DNA of 24,919 nucleotides from Larix sibirica (taxonomy: Eukaryota > Streptophyta > Pinopsida > Pinales > Pinaceae), in assembly GCA_004151065.3 (NCBI GenBank), contig NWUY0300008067.1:62560-87478 (forward strand), in the 5' to 3' direction. Each line of letters opens with the position of its first letter. Within the stretch, counting starts at the first letter, position 1. Made by a program: the position numbers and the translations under genes. Below the pieces are notes generated by a model. It did not search any database. It saw only the letters and a program-made list of their open reading frames with translations, and was not told the DNA's origin. Shown here in pieces: positions 10,485 to 22,062 of this stretch.

Positions 10485-11638
10485 AGTTAGATTAGGTCCT
10501 TATATTACTTCCAGAAAGATATACAGAGTATCGCCAGGCCCTCCCAAAACTGGGAAAACAGACCCGAGGTCAAAAAATAATAAGTCATCCGCAAAAGGAA
10601 GCATTGTGGCATCATAATCTGAGAATCTCTGTCTTTCTACACTGTAGGGTAGCTAAAAAACGAAAAACTGCAGCAGAAACTAAACTTAAAAAAGACATAA
10701 GCTGACTGAAACCGAGCTAGATGTTCAAATCAATTGTGGCTTCCTGAGCCTCAGGTTCTTTGACGAGCTCAATACCCAGCCTGCGAGCAATCTGGTTCTG
10801 GTTGTGGAGGATTTGCTTTAGGTAACCCACTATTTCATCTTGCTGGAGTAGAATTTTGGCGTGTGCTTCTCTGCGCTCTGCCAGGGTCTTTCTGATGATT
10901 GATTTTGGCAGCCAGTGAATATCTAGGGTTCGTTGGTAGAGCGAAGTGCGCCCTCTTGTACTTCCCGGGTCCAGAACCAAGGCCTAAAACTCCTCACGAA
11001 TTTTTGAGTCTGTAAGGCATCCCCTCGTCACCTTCCCCTCGTCACTTGGGCGTCTTCTTCAGCATCCTTAATTTCCCCTTGAGCAGACGACGGGATATCC
11101 TCCTTGAATCTACAGGCCTTTCCCACTAAACTGCGCATAAAACGAACCGACGGGCTTGGAGAGGGGCCGGTTGGATTTGTCTTCTGCTTAATGCAACCTC
11201 TCATGGGAGGAATTGCTGCTACCACTGCAAATGAACCAGGAGCCGAATTACAAACAAAAACAATGCAACTTAGGGAGAGTCTCAGCACTGTAAACCTCAA
11301 ATCTTTCACCTTTCTGCCCTATCTAATAGCATGCAGGGATTTACGGTGACTCTTTCCCCTAACATCACCTCTAGCCATTATTGCAGGAGTAACTCCCCAC
11401 ATGGAGCTCATAGTGGAGTGAATGTGAACTCACTAAACCATACCAAGACAGGACGTAGTGCACGCTAGAGGACTGGAGCGCTCGAACGAGGGTCCAAAAT
11501 ATAATGGCTGCTGGGACACATGGACATACGGGGCCGACACGTGCCCCGCCTTGTCGTTGACACATGTGGGCATGTGTTGGGATCCTTGGTTGTTAGGCTC
11601 TTCGCGGGCGTGGCCCCGCCCTAACACCCGCCATGGGT
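10485..11638 (-). repeat. 3' module of LINE-A
   Basis: Homologous over its length to the solo unit at 8116-9284. The 226-codon frame of the solo copy is broken here into pieces at 11028-11309 and 10717-10980, by a 14-bp tandem duplication (CCCCTCGTCACCTT then CCCCTCGTCACTTG, about 11024-11050) and a stop at about 10984. It lacks a 14-bp stretch near 10685 that the solo copy has. It follows the RNase H region directly, with no A tract or other sign of a separate insertion at that junction. Confidence 0.75.
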
Positions 11639-11639
11639 G

Positions 11640-14600
11640 AGCATGATCCTGAGTTGCAAGCTTCGTTAGTTGCAGTCTAAGAGGTTGCTCTTTGAAGTTG
11701 TGCCAAGGGGAGTCTATCCTGTCGTGAGAAGGGACAAATCCATGATTGGAAAGATGATCAGCTAGTTTGTTGGTTGTGCGACGAACGTGGATAGTACTTA
11801 GAACCTGAAAGTGATGTATGTGCTCTTGCGAATGTTCCTAAAGCCCCTACAGTCGCCAGTATTTAGTTAACTTGGATAGAGAGGTGCCACATTGGATCCT
11901 GTGAGCCATGTTGATGATGATTTGAGAATCTCCTTCAATAGTTAAAGCTGTCCAACCATCTCTGTGGGCTATTTTTAATATTGTGTTGAGAGCAGTCAGT
12001 TCAGCCACATTGTTGGTAGTGATCCCTAAATGATCAGTGTAGATGTGTAGAATCTCTCCAGTGGTATTTCTGAAGGCCCCGCTGGCCCAGGATTTCCTCT
12101 TGAGGCTCCATCAAAGTTGAGTTTGATGGGGGGGTTCAGCAGCGGTGACCAAGAGGATGGAATGAGTTTGGAGATGGGGGGGATGGAGGTTCCAGGGTGT
12201 TGCAGGGTGAGAACAAAGCTCCACTTCATCAATATGATTTTTTCCAGGTGCTGACCCTCGTGATCCGAGTCCTTCCACGCTTCTAACAGCAAGGTCTCTT
12301 GGAGGTTGGCGTGAATGCGAGCTTGGATACATGCCAGAGGAAGAGCGTTGCCATGGAAGATTCTCCTGTTGCGCTCTTTCCAAATATTCCAGAGAACCAA
12401 GCTGGGGAAGAGTAACCAACTTCGGTTCAAGATGGGGTTGGATAAAGGTTCAGTCTTCCAGTCGTGGATGGTGGCTTTGATGTCATCCTTGTTGCGATCG
12501 AAATGAAAGAAGATGGTATCTCCCCAGTCCCACAGAGTGGAGGCAAAGTTGCAGTTGTTGAGGATATGCTCCTGATTTTCATCCTGTTGATTGCATAAAA
12601 TGTAGATCGATGGTCCCTCAAAACCCCGTTTGAGCACCGGGTCCCAAGTTAGGATCCTAGCAACCAACCAGAGGAAAGTTTTGACTTTCGGCCATAGGTG
12701 CGAGTCCCAAATCTTGGTCCAGATGATGTCTTTGGGTTGGAGATTGCTTGGGTGAGTAAGGTTGTAGGCCTCTTTGATGGTGAAGTATCCTTTCGGTAGG
12801 TGACCCCACCTGAGCTTATCGGGTTTGTATGAGATTGTGATATTTCTGGAGTTGATTGTTTCCCAGAATGATTTTCCTTATTCGCTATTAAAGTTCCAAT
12901 TCTAATCTTCTTTGGTGATCCAGGATCTCCAGGTGTCGCCATTGGTCTGAGGTCCCCAGTACTGGGCCATTAGGTGCTTTCCCTGCTATTGGGAATGTAT
13001 TTGTAGATCCTATATGCCATTGAGATGATGTAGGGGGGCATCTGATTCCAGGAGTCCTCCCATAAGAGAGCTTTGTTCCCATACCTAAATTCCCAGAAGC
13101 TGTGTTTGCGAATAAGCTCTCTTTGGGCCCAAGCCGAATTCCATATGATGGATCTAGTCGGAAGAGTGTCCTGATGAATGAGCTCGTGATGTTGTATGTT
13201 GTCAGTATATTTGTCTAACCAAATGTGCGTCCAGGGTGTGGAATATTCTGTACAACATCTCCAAAGAATCTTAGCACATAGAACTTCATTCAGAGTAATG
13301 GGGTCTCTTAGTCCTAGTCCGTCATCAGACTTTGTAGTGTAGAGTTTTTCCTAGGCTACTAAGGACCACTTTCTGTGTTGAGTGGTGCCACCCCAAAGGA
13401 AGTTTCTTTGAAGATTGTGTATGGCTTTGAGGATGAACTTAGGGTCTGCCATGACCGAGAATAGGTAGAGAGGCATAGCTTGGAGGACAGACTTGAGGAG
13501 GATCAAACGACTAGGAAAATTGAGGGCTCTGAAGGTACATGAGGAAAATTTAAGTTCAAGGGAAACCAACAAGTATTTCTAGGAAGAATGTTTTATGGAG
13601 GAGTCAACTAGGGGGCCCCCAAGGAATTTTGAAGGAAGGGAACTCTTTTGAAAACCTAGGATTCTGGTAATCCGAGTCTGCGTTTGAATATGAGCGTTGA
13701 AGAAAAATACATGTGACTTGAGATTATTGATAGTCATGCCTGAGGCCGCGCTGAAGGAGTGGAGAATTTCCTTGAAGGATTTCAATTCCATGACTGAGGA
13801 TTTCCCCATCAACATTGTATCCTCTATGAACTGAAGGTGCGACTAGGTGTTGCCGTGCCTGCTTGTTTTGATGCCCTAAATATGATTTCTTGAGACCGCT
13901 GCTTTTATGCTTCCGCCCAATCTTTTCGCAAGGAGGATGAAGAGATAAGGTGAAAGAGGTTCACCTTGCCTGATGCCTATGGAGGGGGAGAAGGTGGGCG
14001 AAGGAGAGCCATTGACTAGAATGGAGAAGAAGGCTGAGGAGACAAGGGAGAGAATCCAACTAACCCAAGAGGGGGGAAACCAAAGGCTAGAAGGGTATCC
14101 CAGAGGAAGTTCCAATTGGTTTTGTCAAAGGCTTTGGCCATGTCAATTTTTATGAGCTTACCAGACCTAGAGGAGGTTTAAATAGTGTGAATCACCTCGT
14201 GCGCAGTGATGATGCCATCTAGAATTTGTCTTCCTGCGGCGTATCCTGGCTGCTCGGGAGAGATGAGGGTGGGCAGGAAGGGTTTAAGTCGATTGGATAT
14301 TACATTGGTTATGATTTCATAAATGACATTGCATAGGGAAACGGGGAGGAAATTTTCTGGATCAACGGGTTTGTCATTTTTAGGAATGAGAGTAAGGAAG
14401 GTAGCATTGAAGGCTGGTAGGATGGTGCCCAAGGTTCGGGAAGCTTCGATCACCTGCCACACCTCTTCTTTTATAATGTCCTAGCAGTTTTGGAAGAATT
14501 CAATAGTGAAACCATCAGGTCCAGTGGATTTTCCCGGCTTCATATCCATAACGACCGAATCAACTTCTACCAAGGAGATAGGACTGGAGAGGTTGGAGTT

Positions 14601-15878
14601 CTCCTCCGCAGTGATGAGTCGAGGGATGTGTTGAAGGATCTGCTGAGTGGCCTGCATTCTATCTGGAATGGCCTCATTCATGAGGTTTTTATAGAAGAGA
14701 ACCATCTCCTGGTCAATTTATTCCTTGTTGAGTAGAGTCTTGTCTGTGTTGGTCTTTAGCCTGGTGATCCTGTTATTTTGTCTGCGTTGAATCATTGCAT
14801 TGTGTAAGAATTTGGTGTTTTTTTCTCCTTCTTTGAGCCATTGGATTCTGGATTTTTTCCTCCATAGTATTTCCTCCTGCTGACTTTTGGTGTCAATTTG
14901 GTTCTGGATTTCTTTTTCCTGCGGCTTTAGCTCTTCGATGTATCCCTGATGGATGGCCTAGGATTGAATTCCTGCTAATTCTCCTTCCATCTTTCATTTC
15001 TATTCCTAGATATGGCCAAATTCATCTTTGTTCTAGTTCTTTAGTTGGTTTTTGATATACTTTAATTTCTGTTGAAAGTGGTACACGATGGTTCCTTCCC
15101 CAGGGTTCGAGGTTTGCCACCATTCTTTGATTCTATCTTTGAAGGTTGGGTGGGTAAACCGGAATTGCTCGAATCTGAAAGGTATTCGAGAATTAGGAGC
15201 ATCCCATTCCATGTGGAGATAGATAGGCCAGTGGTCTGAGCCAACAATTGGTAGGATGGTACTAGAGAGATTAAGCTGATTCTGCAGAAGAGAATTTGAG
15301 ATAAAAAATCGATCCAGTCAAGAGGCGACTTGATTTTATCCTCCTCGCCTATTATTCTAGGTGTATATTCCATTGCTAGTCTCCATGTCAGCTAAGGAAA
15401 GGTCGCGAATGAGAGCTTGAAGGAAGAGACTGTCCCGATCTAGTCTGCGTATGCCCCCTTTTTTCTTATTGAGAGAGGTGATGAGATTAAAATCTCCTCC
15501 AATTATCCAGTGAGTGTTTAGTAGCTGCCGGTTAATCCAGGAGAGATGGATTAGAAATTGCAGTTTTTGTTCCATAAATTGTGGGCCATAGACATTAGTG
15601 ATCACTCCACTGTAAGTAGTACCATGAACTCGAAACCACCCAGAAAGAGTATTAGTACTGGAGAAGAAACCTTCAATGCTTATGAAGTTGGGATCCCAGG
15701 CTATTGCAATACCTCTAGACGCTCCTCTTGCATCTACAACTGTTATTTCTACTTTTTCAAACAATTCTTGTAGCATTAAGAGAGTAGGTTTTTCAGTAAT
15801 GATCTTGTTTTTCAGGATTCTCCTTTTGGAATCGCTTCTGATTCCCCTTATGTTCTAGCTGATGAATTTCAGCTCCAT
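11640..15878 (-). pseudogene. LINE-A ORF2: endonuclease, reverse transcriptase and RNase H, defective
   Basis: ATG at 15878 lies 11 nt after the ORF1 stop and gives MELKFIS*NIRGI. The endonuclease follows with NVYGPQ and GGDFN (about 15486-15497) and a GSDHWPIYL block near 15240. RT: GKSTGPDGFT (near 14530), LPVSLCNVIYEIITNVI, then KIDMAKAFD (motif A Asp present), RQGEPLSPYLF, and FIED at 13819-13830 in place of the catalytic FADD. After that come FLGGPL, a zf-RVT-like region with the first Cys missing (ILCNQQDENQEHILNNC, near 12590), and RNase H with LNFDGASRGNPGP (about 12075-12120), TNNVAEL and NKLADHLSN. An intact ORF2 protein nicks target DNA and primes reverse transcription there. Stops in all domains, several at Trp positions, plus single-base indels below 12084, make it inactive. 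Confidence 0.85.
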
Positions 15879-17063
15879 TAAATCACTGATTAAAAGTGAG
15901 TGTCAAGCTTGACACTCTCGTTAGAATCTATTAGATGTGCTCCCAATTCTCGAATAAGCTGCTTGTTAGGATTTCTTCCTTTTTTCGGGAGGTCAGTTTG
16001 GCTCTTGGGTATATCTTTGCATTTTAGATTTTTTATTCCAAGTTGATTGTGCGCTGAGGGGATTAGAGCAACGTCCTTCAAGGTTGGAAAGTTATGTTGC
16101 AGGGAAAGGGAGTGATAGGATTCTTCAAAGAGTTCCATTTGGCGCTTGGGAATAATGCTAAGATCCTTATTTATCCAAGATTCTTGAGTGGCTTCTAAGT
16201 TTATCTCTCCAAGCTCCATGTCCTCAGGTTCCGTGGGACCTCCTTCAGCAAGAAGCGGGGTCGGTGAGTGCAAAACATCTTTGAAGATAGGGTCCTGCAA
16301 AGTGGAGGGGGGGGTGCAAGCAGGGATAAGAGGTTCAGAGCTTTCAGGGTTTTGCTGGGAGAGGACAGAGAAGCTATTTAGGTGCTTAGGGTTGGTGGGG
16401 AGACTTGGAGCAGCATTTTTGTTTCCCTATCTTCTTCGGTTGGTGGTTCTGGTAAATCCCTCCTCATCGGTTTTGCAGTGTGCTGGTGGTGGAGGAGGTT
16501 TGGCATTAAGAGGGCATTCCTAGAAAAGGTGGCCATGCTCATGGCACTTTATGCATCTGAATGGAATATGCTCGTAGTCTATGTTCTGGATCCAATGTGA
16601 GTCTTGATAGGAGAGGTAGATTGCTTCAGGGAGGGTGGCAGAGATATCCATGTAGATGCAGATGCGAGCATAGGAGGTGTAATGAGTGGCTAGCATGGCA
16701 TCAAAAGCCTGAAAAAAAGTGCCTAATGTGTTGCCTATTCCGGCTAGGGTTTCTAGGTTCTAGTACTCCCGGGGAAGAGAATATATCCGTAGCCAGATGG
16801 GAACCACTTTAAAGTTTTCTTTCTATGTACTAAAGTGCGCTTTCCGGTTTCGCATGTACAATCTTGTAGAGTGTAGGAACTATGGTACTCCTTTGAATAT
16901 TTTGTGCTTGTCCTCAAGGTTCTGGAAGATTATGGTGAAGAAGCCTTTTGATCCAGGTTTGAGTTCACACTGTCCTTTTGGATTCCAGGTGTTGGTGAGC
17001 CACCAAGTGAGATTCTTTTCTGTTGGCCATAAGCCTATAAACTTGCAGATTATCACATGGTCC
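12084..17063. repeat. Near-identical core shared by the two LINEs, copy A
   Basis: 4,980 bp matching 18268-23247 at a constant offset of 6,184 with no indels. I found three mismatches: 13779 A versus 19963 C, 16707 G versus 22891 T, and 16794 C versus 22978 T. Outside this block the same two elements differ clearly, by many substitutions on the ORF1 side and by several single-base indels on the RNase H side. Confidence 0.9.
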
Positions 17064-17380
17064 TGCATGAGTTGAATTTGCTGGCTGACAAGGTTTGAAG
17101 TGACCTCATACCTGGGTATTTGAAACGATTTGGGTTTTCACTTGCTTGTATCCTTTGTATGTGTTGTGTTTGTGGCCGGTTCTTCTTGTTTTTTGTTTGC
17201 AGGATTTGGAGCAGATTTTAAAGGGGTCGCGCTTCCCTCTCCTCCTTTTCCTTTTTGAGCTCCCGGTTTCGTTGTTGGAGGTGCCGTCCCTGTTAAGAGG
17301 AGAGATTTGGTAGTCTGGGCGCGCCAGTCAATGATCTGGCTGAAGGAAGGGTTGGAGCGACCTCCATTGGAGGCCTCCAT
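15890..17380 (-). pseudogene. LINE-A ORF1: RNA-binding protein (DUF4283-like plus CCHC), defective
   Basis: The minus-strand frame starts MEASNGGRSNPSFSQ at 17380. A low-complexity Pro/Lys-rich leader follows, then a stop at 17138. The DUF4283-like block is at 17068-16880: VIICKFIGLWP, then NTWNPKGQCELKPGSKGFFT and FQNLEDKHKIFKG. In the same frame after a stop come LYMRN, VVPIWLRIYSLPREY, TLAGIGNTLG, TSYARICIYMDIS and YEHIPFRCIKCHEHGHLF*ECPL, a CX2CX4HX4C knuckle near 16510-16560. A variable linker of 136 codons (16300-15890) leads to the ORF1 stop. In plant LINEs this protein coats the element RNA. At least five internal stops make it a pseudogene. Here VPIWLR keeps its Trp (16793-16795), which LINE-B has lost. 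Confidence 0.8.
15898..15917. promoter_or_regulatory. Perfect 20-bp palindrome at the ORF1/ORF2 junction (LINE-A)
   Basis: GAGTGTCAAGCTTGACACTC equals its own reverse complement. It covers the last codons of ORF1, about 20 nt upstream of the ORF2 ATG at 15878. In RNA it could form a short hairpin. A role in ORF2 translation is only inferred from position; the identical copy in LINE-B is not independent evidence. Confidence 0.4.
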
Positions 17381-17460
17381 GGCAATGGCGGAAGGATGCA
17401 GGCGGCTAGGTTTTTAAGTCTTGAACCCTATCAGAGCAGTCGAATGCTTGTTTTCCCAAT

Positions 17461-17532
17461 TTTCATCAAAAGATGACATTTGTTAGACAACTTGGCCCAC
17501 TAGTTTATGTTTGCTTTATGCTATGGTTAATT
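17461..17532. other. Short flank between the two LINEs
   Basis: About 70 bp without homology to either LINE end. It lies between the 5' end of LINE-A and the ambiguous base that truncates LINE-B. I could not pair a target-site duplication with the other side. Confidence 0.4.
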
Positions 17533-17533
17533 N
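17533..17533. other. Ambiguous base N truncating LINE-B
   Basis: A single N. To its right, the LINE-B 3' module begins in the middle of the unit (GTGGCTCTTTCCCCTACC, matching 8992 onward of the solo copy). To its left is unrelated sequence. About 870 bp of module, including the poly(A) end, is therefore missing at this point. Confidence 0.85.
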
Positions 17534-17820
17534 GTGGCTCTTTCCCCTACCGTCACCTCTAACCATTATTGCAGGAGTACCTCCCCACATGGAGCATCAT
17601 CGTGGAGTGAATGCGAACTCACAGAGCCGGACCAGGACGAGACTTAGCGCACGGAAGGACTGGAGCGCTGGACGGGGGTTGAAATATGATGTCTGTCTGG
17701 GACGCTGGACAGACGGGCGCACGTGCCCTGCCTCGTGGTTGACACAGGTGGGCATGTGTCGGGCCCCTTGGTTGACAGGCTCTTCTGGGGGTGGCCCCCC
17801 CTAGCACCCCCGCCGTGGGG
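17534..17820 (-). repeat. 3' module of LINE-B, partial
   Basis: Matches the GC-rich leader and the start of the frame in the solo module (about 8992-9284). Compared with the solo and LINE-A copies it has many one- to three-base deletions, for example near 17645-17710. No frame survives. It joins the RNase H region at the same point as in LINE-A. Confidence 0.75.
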
Positions 17821-20800
17821 AGCATGATCCTGAGTTGCAAGCTTCGTTAGTTGCAGTCTGAAGAGGTTTCTCTTTGAAGTTGTGCCAGGGGGAGTCTATC
17901 CTGTCGTGAGAAGGGACAACTCCATGATTGGAAAGATGATCAGCTAGTTTGTTGGTCGTGCGACGAACATGGCTAGTACTTAGAACCTGAAAGTGATGTA
18001 TGTGCTCTTGCAATGTTCCTGAAGCCCCTCAGTCGCCAGTTTTAGTTAACTTGGCATAGAGAGGTGCCACACTGGATCCTGTGAGCCATGTTGATGATAT
18101 TTGAGATCTCCTTCAATAGTTAAAGCTGTCCAGCCTCTCTGTGAGGCTATTTTTAATCCATGTGTTGAGAGCAGTCAGTTCAGCCACATTGTTGGTAGTG
18201 ATCCCTAATGATCAGTGTAGATGTGTATGAATCTCTCCAGTGTATTTCTGAAGGCCCCGCAATTCCAGGCCCAGGATTTCCTCTTGAGGCTCCATCAAAG
18301 TTGAGTTTGATGGGGGGGTTCAGCAGCGGTGACCAAGAGGATGGAATGAGTTTGGAGATGGGGGGGATGGAGGTTCCAGGGTGTTGCAGGGTGAGAACAA
18401 AGCTCCACTTCATCAATATGATTTTTTCCAGGTGCTGACCCTCGTGATCCGAGTCCTTCCACGCTTCTAACAGCAAGGTCTCTTGGAGGTTGGCGTGAAT
18501 GCGAGCTTGGATACATGCCAGAGGAAGAGCGTTGCCATGGAAGATTCTCCTGTTGCGCTCTTTCCAAATATTCCAGAGAACCAAGCTGGGGAAGAGTAAC
18601 CAACTTCGGTTCAAGATGGGGTTGGATAAAGGTTCAGTCTTCCAGTCGTGGATGGTGGCTTTGATGTCATCCTTGTTGCGATCGAAATGAAAGAAGATGG
18701 TATCTCCCCAGTCCCACAGAGTGGAGGCAAAGTTGCAGTTGTTGAGGATATGCTCCTGATTTTCATCCTGTTGATTGCATAAAATGTAGATCGATGGTCC
18801 CTCAAAACCCCGTTTGAGCACCGGGTCCCAAGTTAGGATCCTAGCAACCAACCAGAGGAAAGTTTTGACTTTCGGCCATAGGTGCGAGTCCCAAATCTTG
18901 GTCCAGATGATGTCTTTGGGTTGGAGATTGCTTGGGTGAGTAAGGTTGTAGGCCTCTTTGATGGTGAAGTATCCTTTCGGTAGGTGACCCCACCTGAGCT
19001 TATCGGGTTTGTATGAGATTGTGATATTTCTGGAGTTGATTGTTTCCCAGAATGATTTTCCTTATTCGCTATTAAAGTTCCAATTCTAATCTTCTTTGGT
19101 GATCCAGGATCTCCAGGTGTCGCCATTGGTCTGAGGTCCCCAGTACTGGGCCATTAGGTGCTTTCCCTGCTATTGGGAATGTATTTGTAGATCCTATATG
19201 CCATTGAGATGATGTAGGGGGGCATCTGATTCCAGGAGTCCTCCCATAAGAGAGCTTTGTTCCCATACCTAAATTCCCAGAAGCTGTGTTTGCGAATAAG
19301 CTCTCTTTGGGCCCAAGCCGAATTCCATATGATGGATCTAGTCGGAAGAGTGTCCTGATGAATGAGCTCGTGATGTTGTATGTTGTCAGTATATTTGTCT
19401 AACCAAATGTGCGTCCAGGGTGTGGAATATTCTGTACAACATCTCCAAAGAATCTTAGCACATAGAACTTCATTCAGAGTAATGGGGTCTCTTAGTCCTA
19501 GTCCGTCATCAGACTTTGTAGTGTAGAGTTTTTCCTAGGCTACTAAGGACCACTTTCTGTGTTGAGTGGTGCCACCCCAAAGGAAGTTTCTTTGAAGATT
19601 GTGTATGGCTTTGAGGATGAACTTAGGGTCTGCCATGACCGAGAATAGGTAGAGAGGCATAGCTTGGAGGACAGACTTGAGGAGGATCAAACGACTAGGA
19701 AAATTGAGGGCTCTGAAGGTACATGAGGAAAATTTAAGTTCAAGGGAAACCAACAAGTATTTCTAGGAAGAATGTTTTATGGAGGAGTCAACTAGGGGGC
19801 CCCCAAGGAATTTTGAAGGAAGGGAACTCTTTTGAAAACCTAGGATTCTGGTAATCCGAGTCTGCGTTTGAATATGAGCGTTGAAGAAAAATACATGTGA
19901 CTTGAGATTATTGATAGTCATGCCTGAGGCCGCGCTGAAGGAGTGGAGAATTTCCTTGAAGGCTTTCAATTCCATGACTGAGGATTTCCCCATCAACATT
20001 GTATCCTCTATGAACTGAAGGTGCGACTAGGTGTTGCCGTGCCTGCTTGTTTTGATGCCCTAAATATGATTTCTTGAGACCGCTGCTTTTATGCTTCCGC
20101 CCAATCTTTTCGCAAGGAGGATGAAGAGATAAGGTGAAAGAGGTTCACCTTGCCTGATGCCTATGGAGGGGGAGAAGGTGGGCGAAGGAGAGCCATTGAC
20201 TAGAATGGAGAAGAAGGCTGAGGAGACAAGGGAGAGAATCCAACTAACCCAAGAGGGGGGAAACCAAAGGCTAGAAGGGTATCCCAGAGGAAGTTCCAAT
20301 TGGTTTTGTCAAAGGCTTTGGCCATGTCAATTTTTATGAGCTTACCAGACCTAGAGGAGGTTTAAATAGTGTGAATCACCTCGTGCGCAGTGATGATGCC
20401 ATCTAGAATTTGTCTTCCTGCGGCGTATCCTGGCTGCTCGGGAGAGATGAGGGTGGGCAGGAAGGGTTTAAGTCGATTGGATATTACATTGGTTATGATT
20501 TCATAAATGACATTGCATAGGGAAACGGGGAGGAAATTTTCTGGATCAACGGGTTTGTCATTTTTAGGAATGAGAGTAAGGAAGGTAGCATTGAAGGCTG
20601 GTAGGATGGTGCCCAAGGTTCGGGAAGCTTCGATCACCTGCCACACCTCTTCTTTTATAATGTCCTAGCAGTTTTGGAAGAATTCAATAGTGAAACCATC
20701 AGGTCCAGTGGATTTTCCCGGCTTCATATCCATAACGACCGAATCAACTTCTACCAAGGAGATAGGACTGGAGAGGTTGGAGTTCTCCTCCGCAGTGATG

Positions 20801-22062
20801 AGTCGAGGGATGTGTTGAAGGATCTGCTGAGTGGCCTGCATTCTATCTGGAATGGCCTCATTCATGAGGTTTTTATAGAAGAGAACCATCTCCTGGTCAA
20901 TTTATTCCTTGTTGAGTAGAGTCTTGTCTGTGTTGGTCTTTAGCCTGGTGATCCTGTTATTTTGTCTGCGTTGAATCATTGCATTGTGTAAGAATTTGGT
21001 GTTTTTTTCTCCTTCTTTGAGCCATTGGATTCTGGATTTTTTCCTCCATAGTATTTCCTCCTGCTGACTTTTGGTGTCAATTTGGTTCTGGATTTCTTTT
21101 TCCTGCGGCTTTAGCTCTTCGATGTATCCCTGATGGATGGCCTAGGATTGAATTCCTGCTAATTCTCCTTCCATCTTTCATTTCTATTCCTAGATATGGC
21201 CAAATTCATCTTTGTTCTAGTTCTTTAGTTGGTTTTTGATATACTTTAATTTCTGTTGAAAGTGGTACACGATGGTTCCTTCCCCAGGGTTCGAGGTTTG
21301 CCACCATTCTTTGATTCTATCTTTGAAGGTTGGGTGGGTAAACCGGAATTGCTCGAATCTGAAAGGTATTCGAGAATTAGGAGCATCCCATTCCATGTGG
21401 AGATAGATAGGCCAGTGGTCTGAGCCAACAATTGGTAGGATGGTACTAGAGAGATTAAGCTGATTCTGCAGAAGAGAATTTGAGATAAAAAATCGATCCA
21501 GTCAAGAGGCGACTTGATTTTATCCTCCTCGCCTATTATTCTAGGTGTATATTCCATTGCTAGTCTCCATGTCAGCTAAGGAAAGGTCGCGAATGAGAGC
21601 TTGAAGGAAGAGACTGTCCCGATCTAGTCTGCGTATGCCCCCTTTTTTCTTATTGAGAGAGGTGATGAGATTAAAATCTCCTCCAATTATCCAGTGAGTG
21701 TTTAGTAGCTGCCGGTTAATCCAGGAGAGATGGATTAGAAATTGCAGTTTTTGTTCCATAAATTGTGGGCCATAGACATTAGTGATCACTCCACTGTAAG
21801 TAGTACCATGAACTCGAAACCACCCAGAAAGAGTATTAGTACTGGAGAAGAAACCTTCAATGCTTATGAAGTTGGGATCCCAGGCTATTGCAATACCTCT
21901 AGACGCTCCTCTTGCATCTACAACTGTTATTTCTACTTTTTCAAACAATTCTTGTAGCATTAAGAGAGTAGGTTTTTCAGTAATGATCTTGTTTTTCAGG
22001 ATTCTCCTTTTGGAATCGCTTCTGATTCCCCTTATGTTCTAGCTGATGAATTTCAGCTCCAT
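17801..22062 (-). pseudogene. LINE-B ORF2: endonuclease, reverse transcriptase and RNase H, defective
   Basis: ATG at 22062. From there to about 18268 it matches LINE-A ORF2 with a single substitution (Ala codon here, Ser codon in LINE-A, at 19963). It therefore shares every stop in that stretch and the FIED change at 20003-20014. Its RNase H start keeps six bases that LINE-A lacks, reading NPGPGIAGPSEIHW. A later frame, 17801-18013, reads HVRRTTNKLADHLSNHG, the C-terminal RNase H block, and runs to a stop just inside the 3' module. The domain content is as in LINE-A. It cannot encode a working protein. Confidence 0.85.

Larger units (their letters stand above)
10485..17460 (-). mobile_element. 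LINE-A, full-length L1-type plant LINE, inactivated
   Basis: A roughly 7-kb minus-strand non-LTR retrotransposon with ORF1 (15890-17380), ORF2 (about 11640-15878) and the 3' module (10485-11638). The 5' end at about 17460 is estimated from where homology with LINE-B fades. Domain order and motifs (DUF4283-like, CCHC, endonuclease with GGDFN, RT with a RQGxPLSPYLF block, RNase H) are those of plant L1 elements with an RNase H tail. Many stops make it defective. Positions 12084-17063 match LINE-B (18268-23247) with only three mismatches, while the ends of the two elements are diverged. Confidence 0.85.

Noticed and set aside
16188-17075. Plus-strand frames of 70-110 codons across ORF1 of both LINEs, and the 187-codon frame at 22981-23544
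   Set aside because: They are opposite-strand shadows of ORF1; the minus strand carries the conserved DUF4283-like and CCHC motifs.
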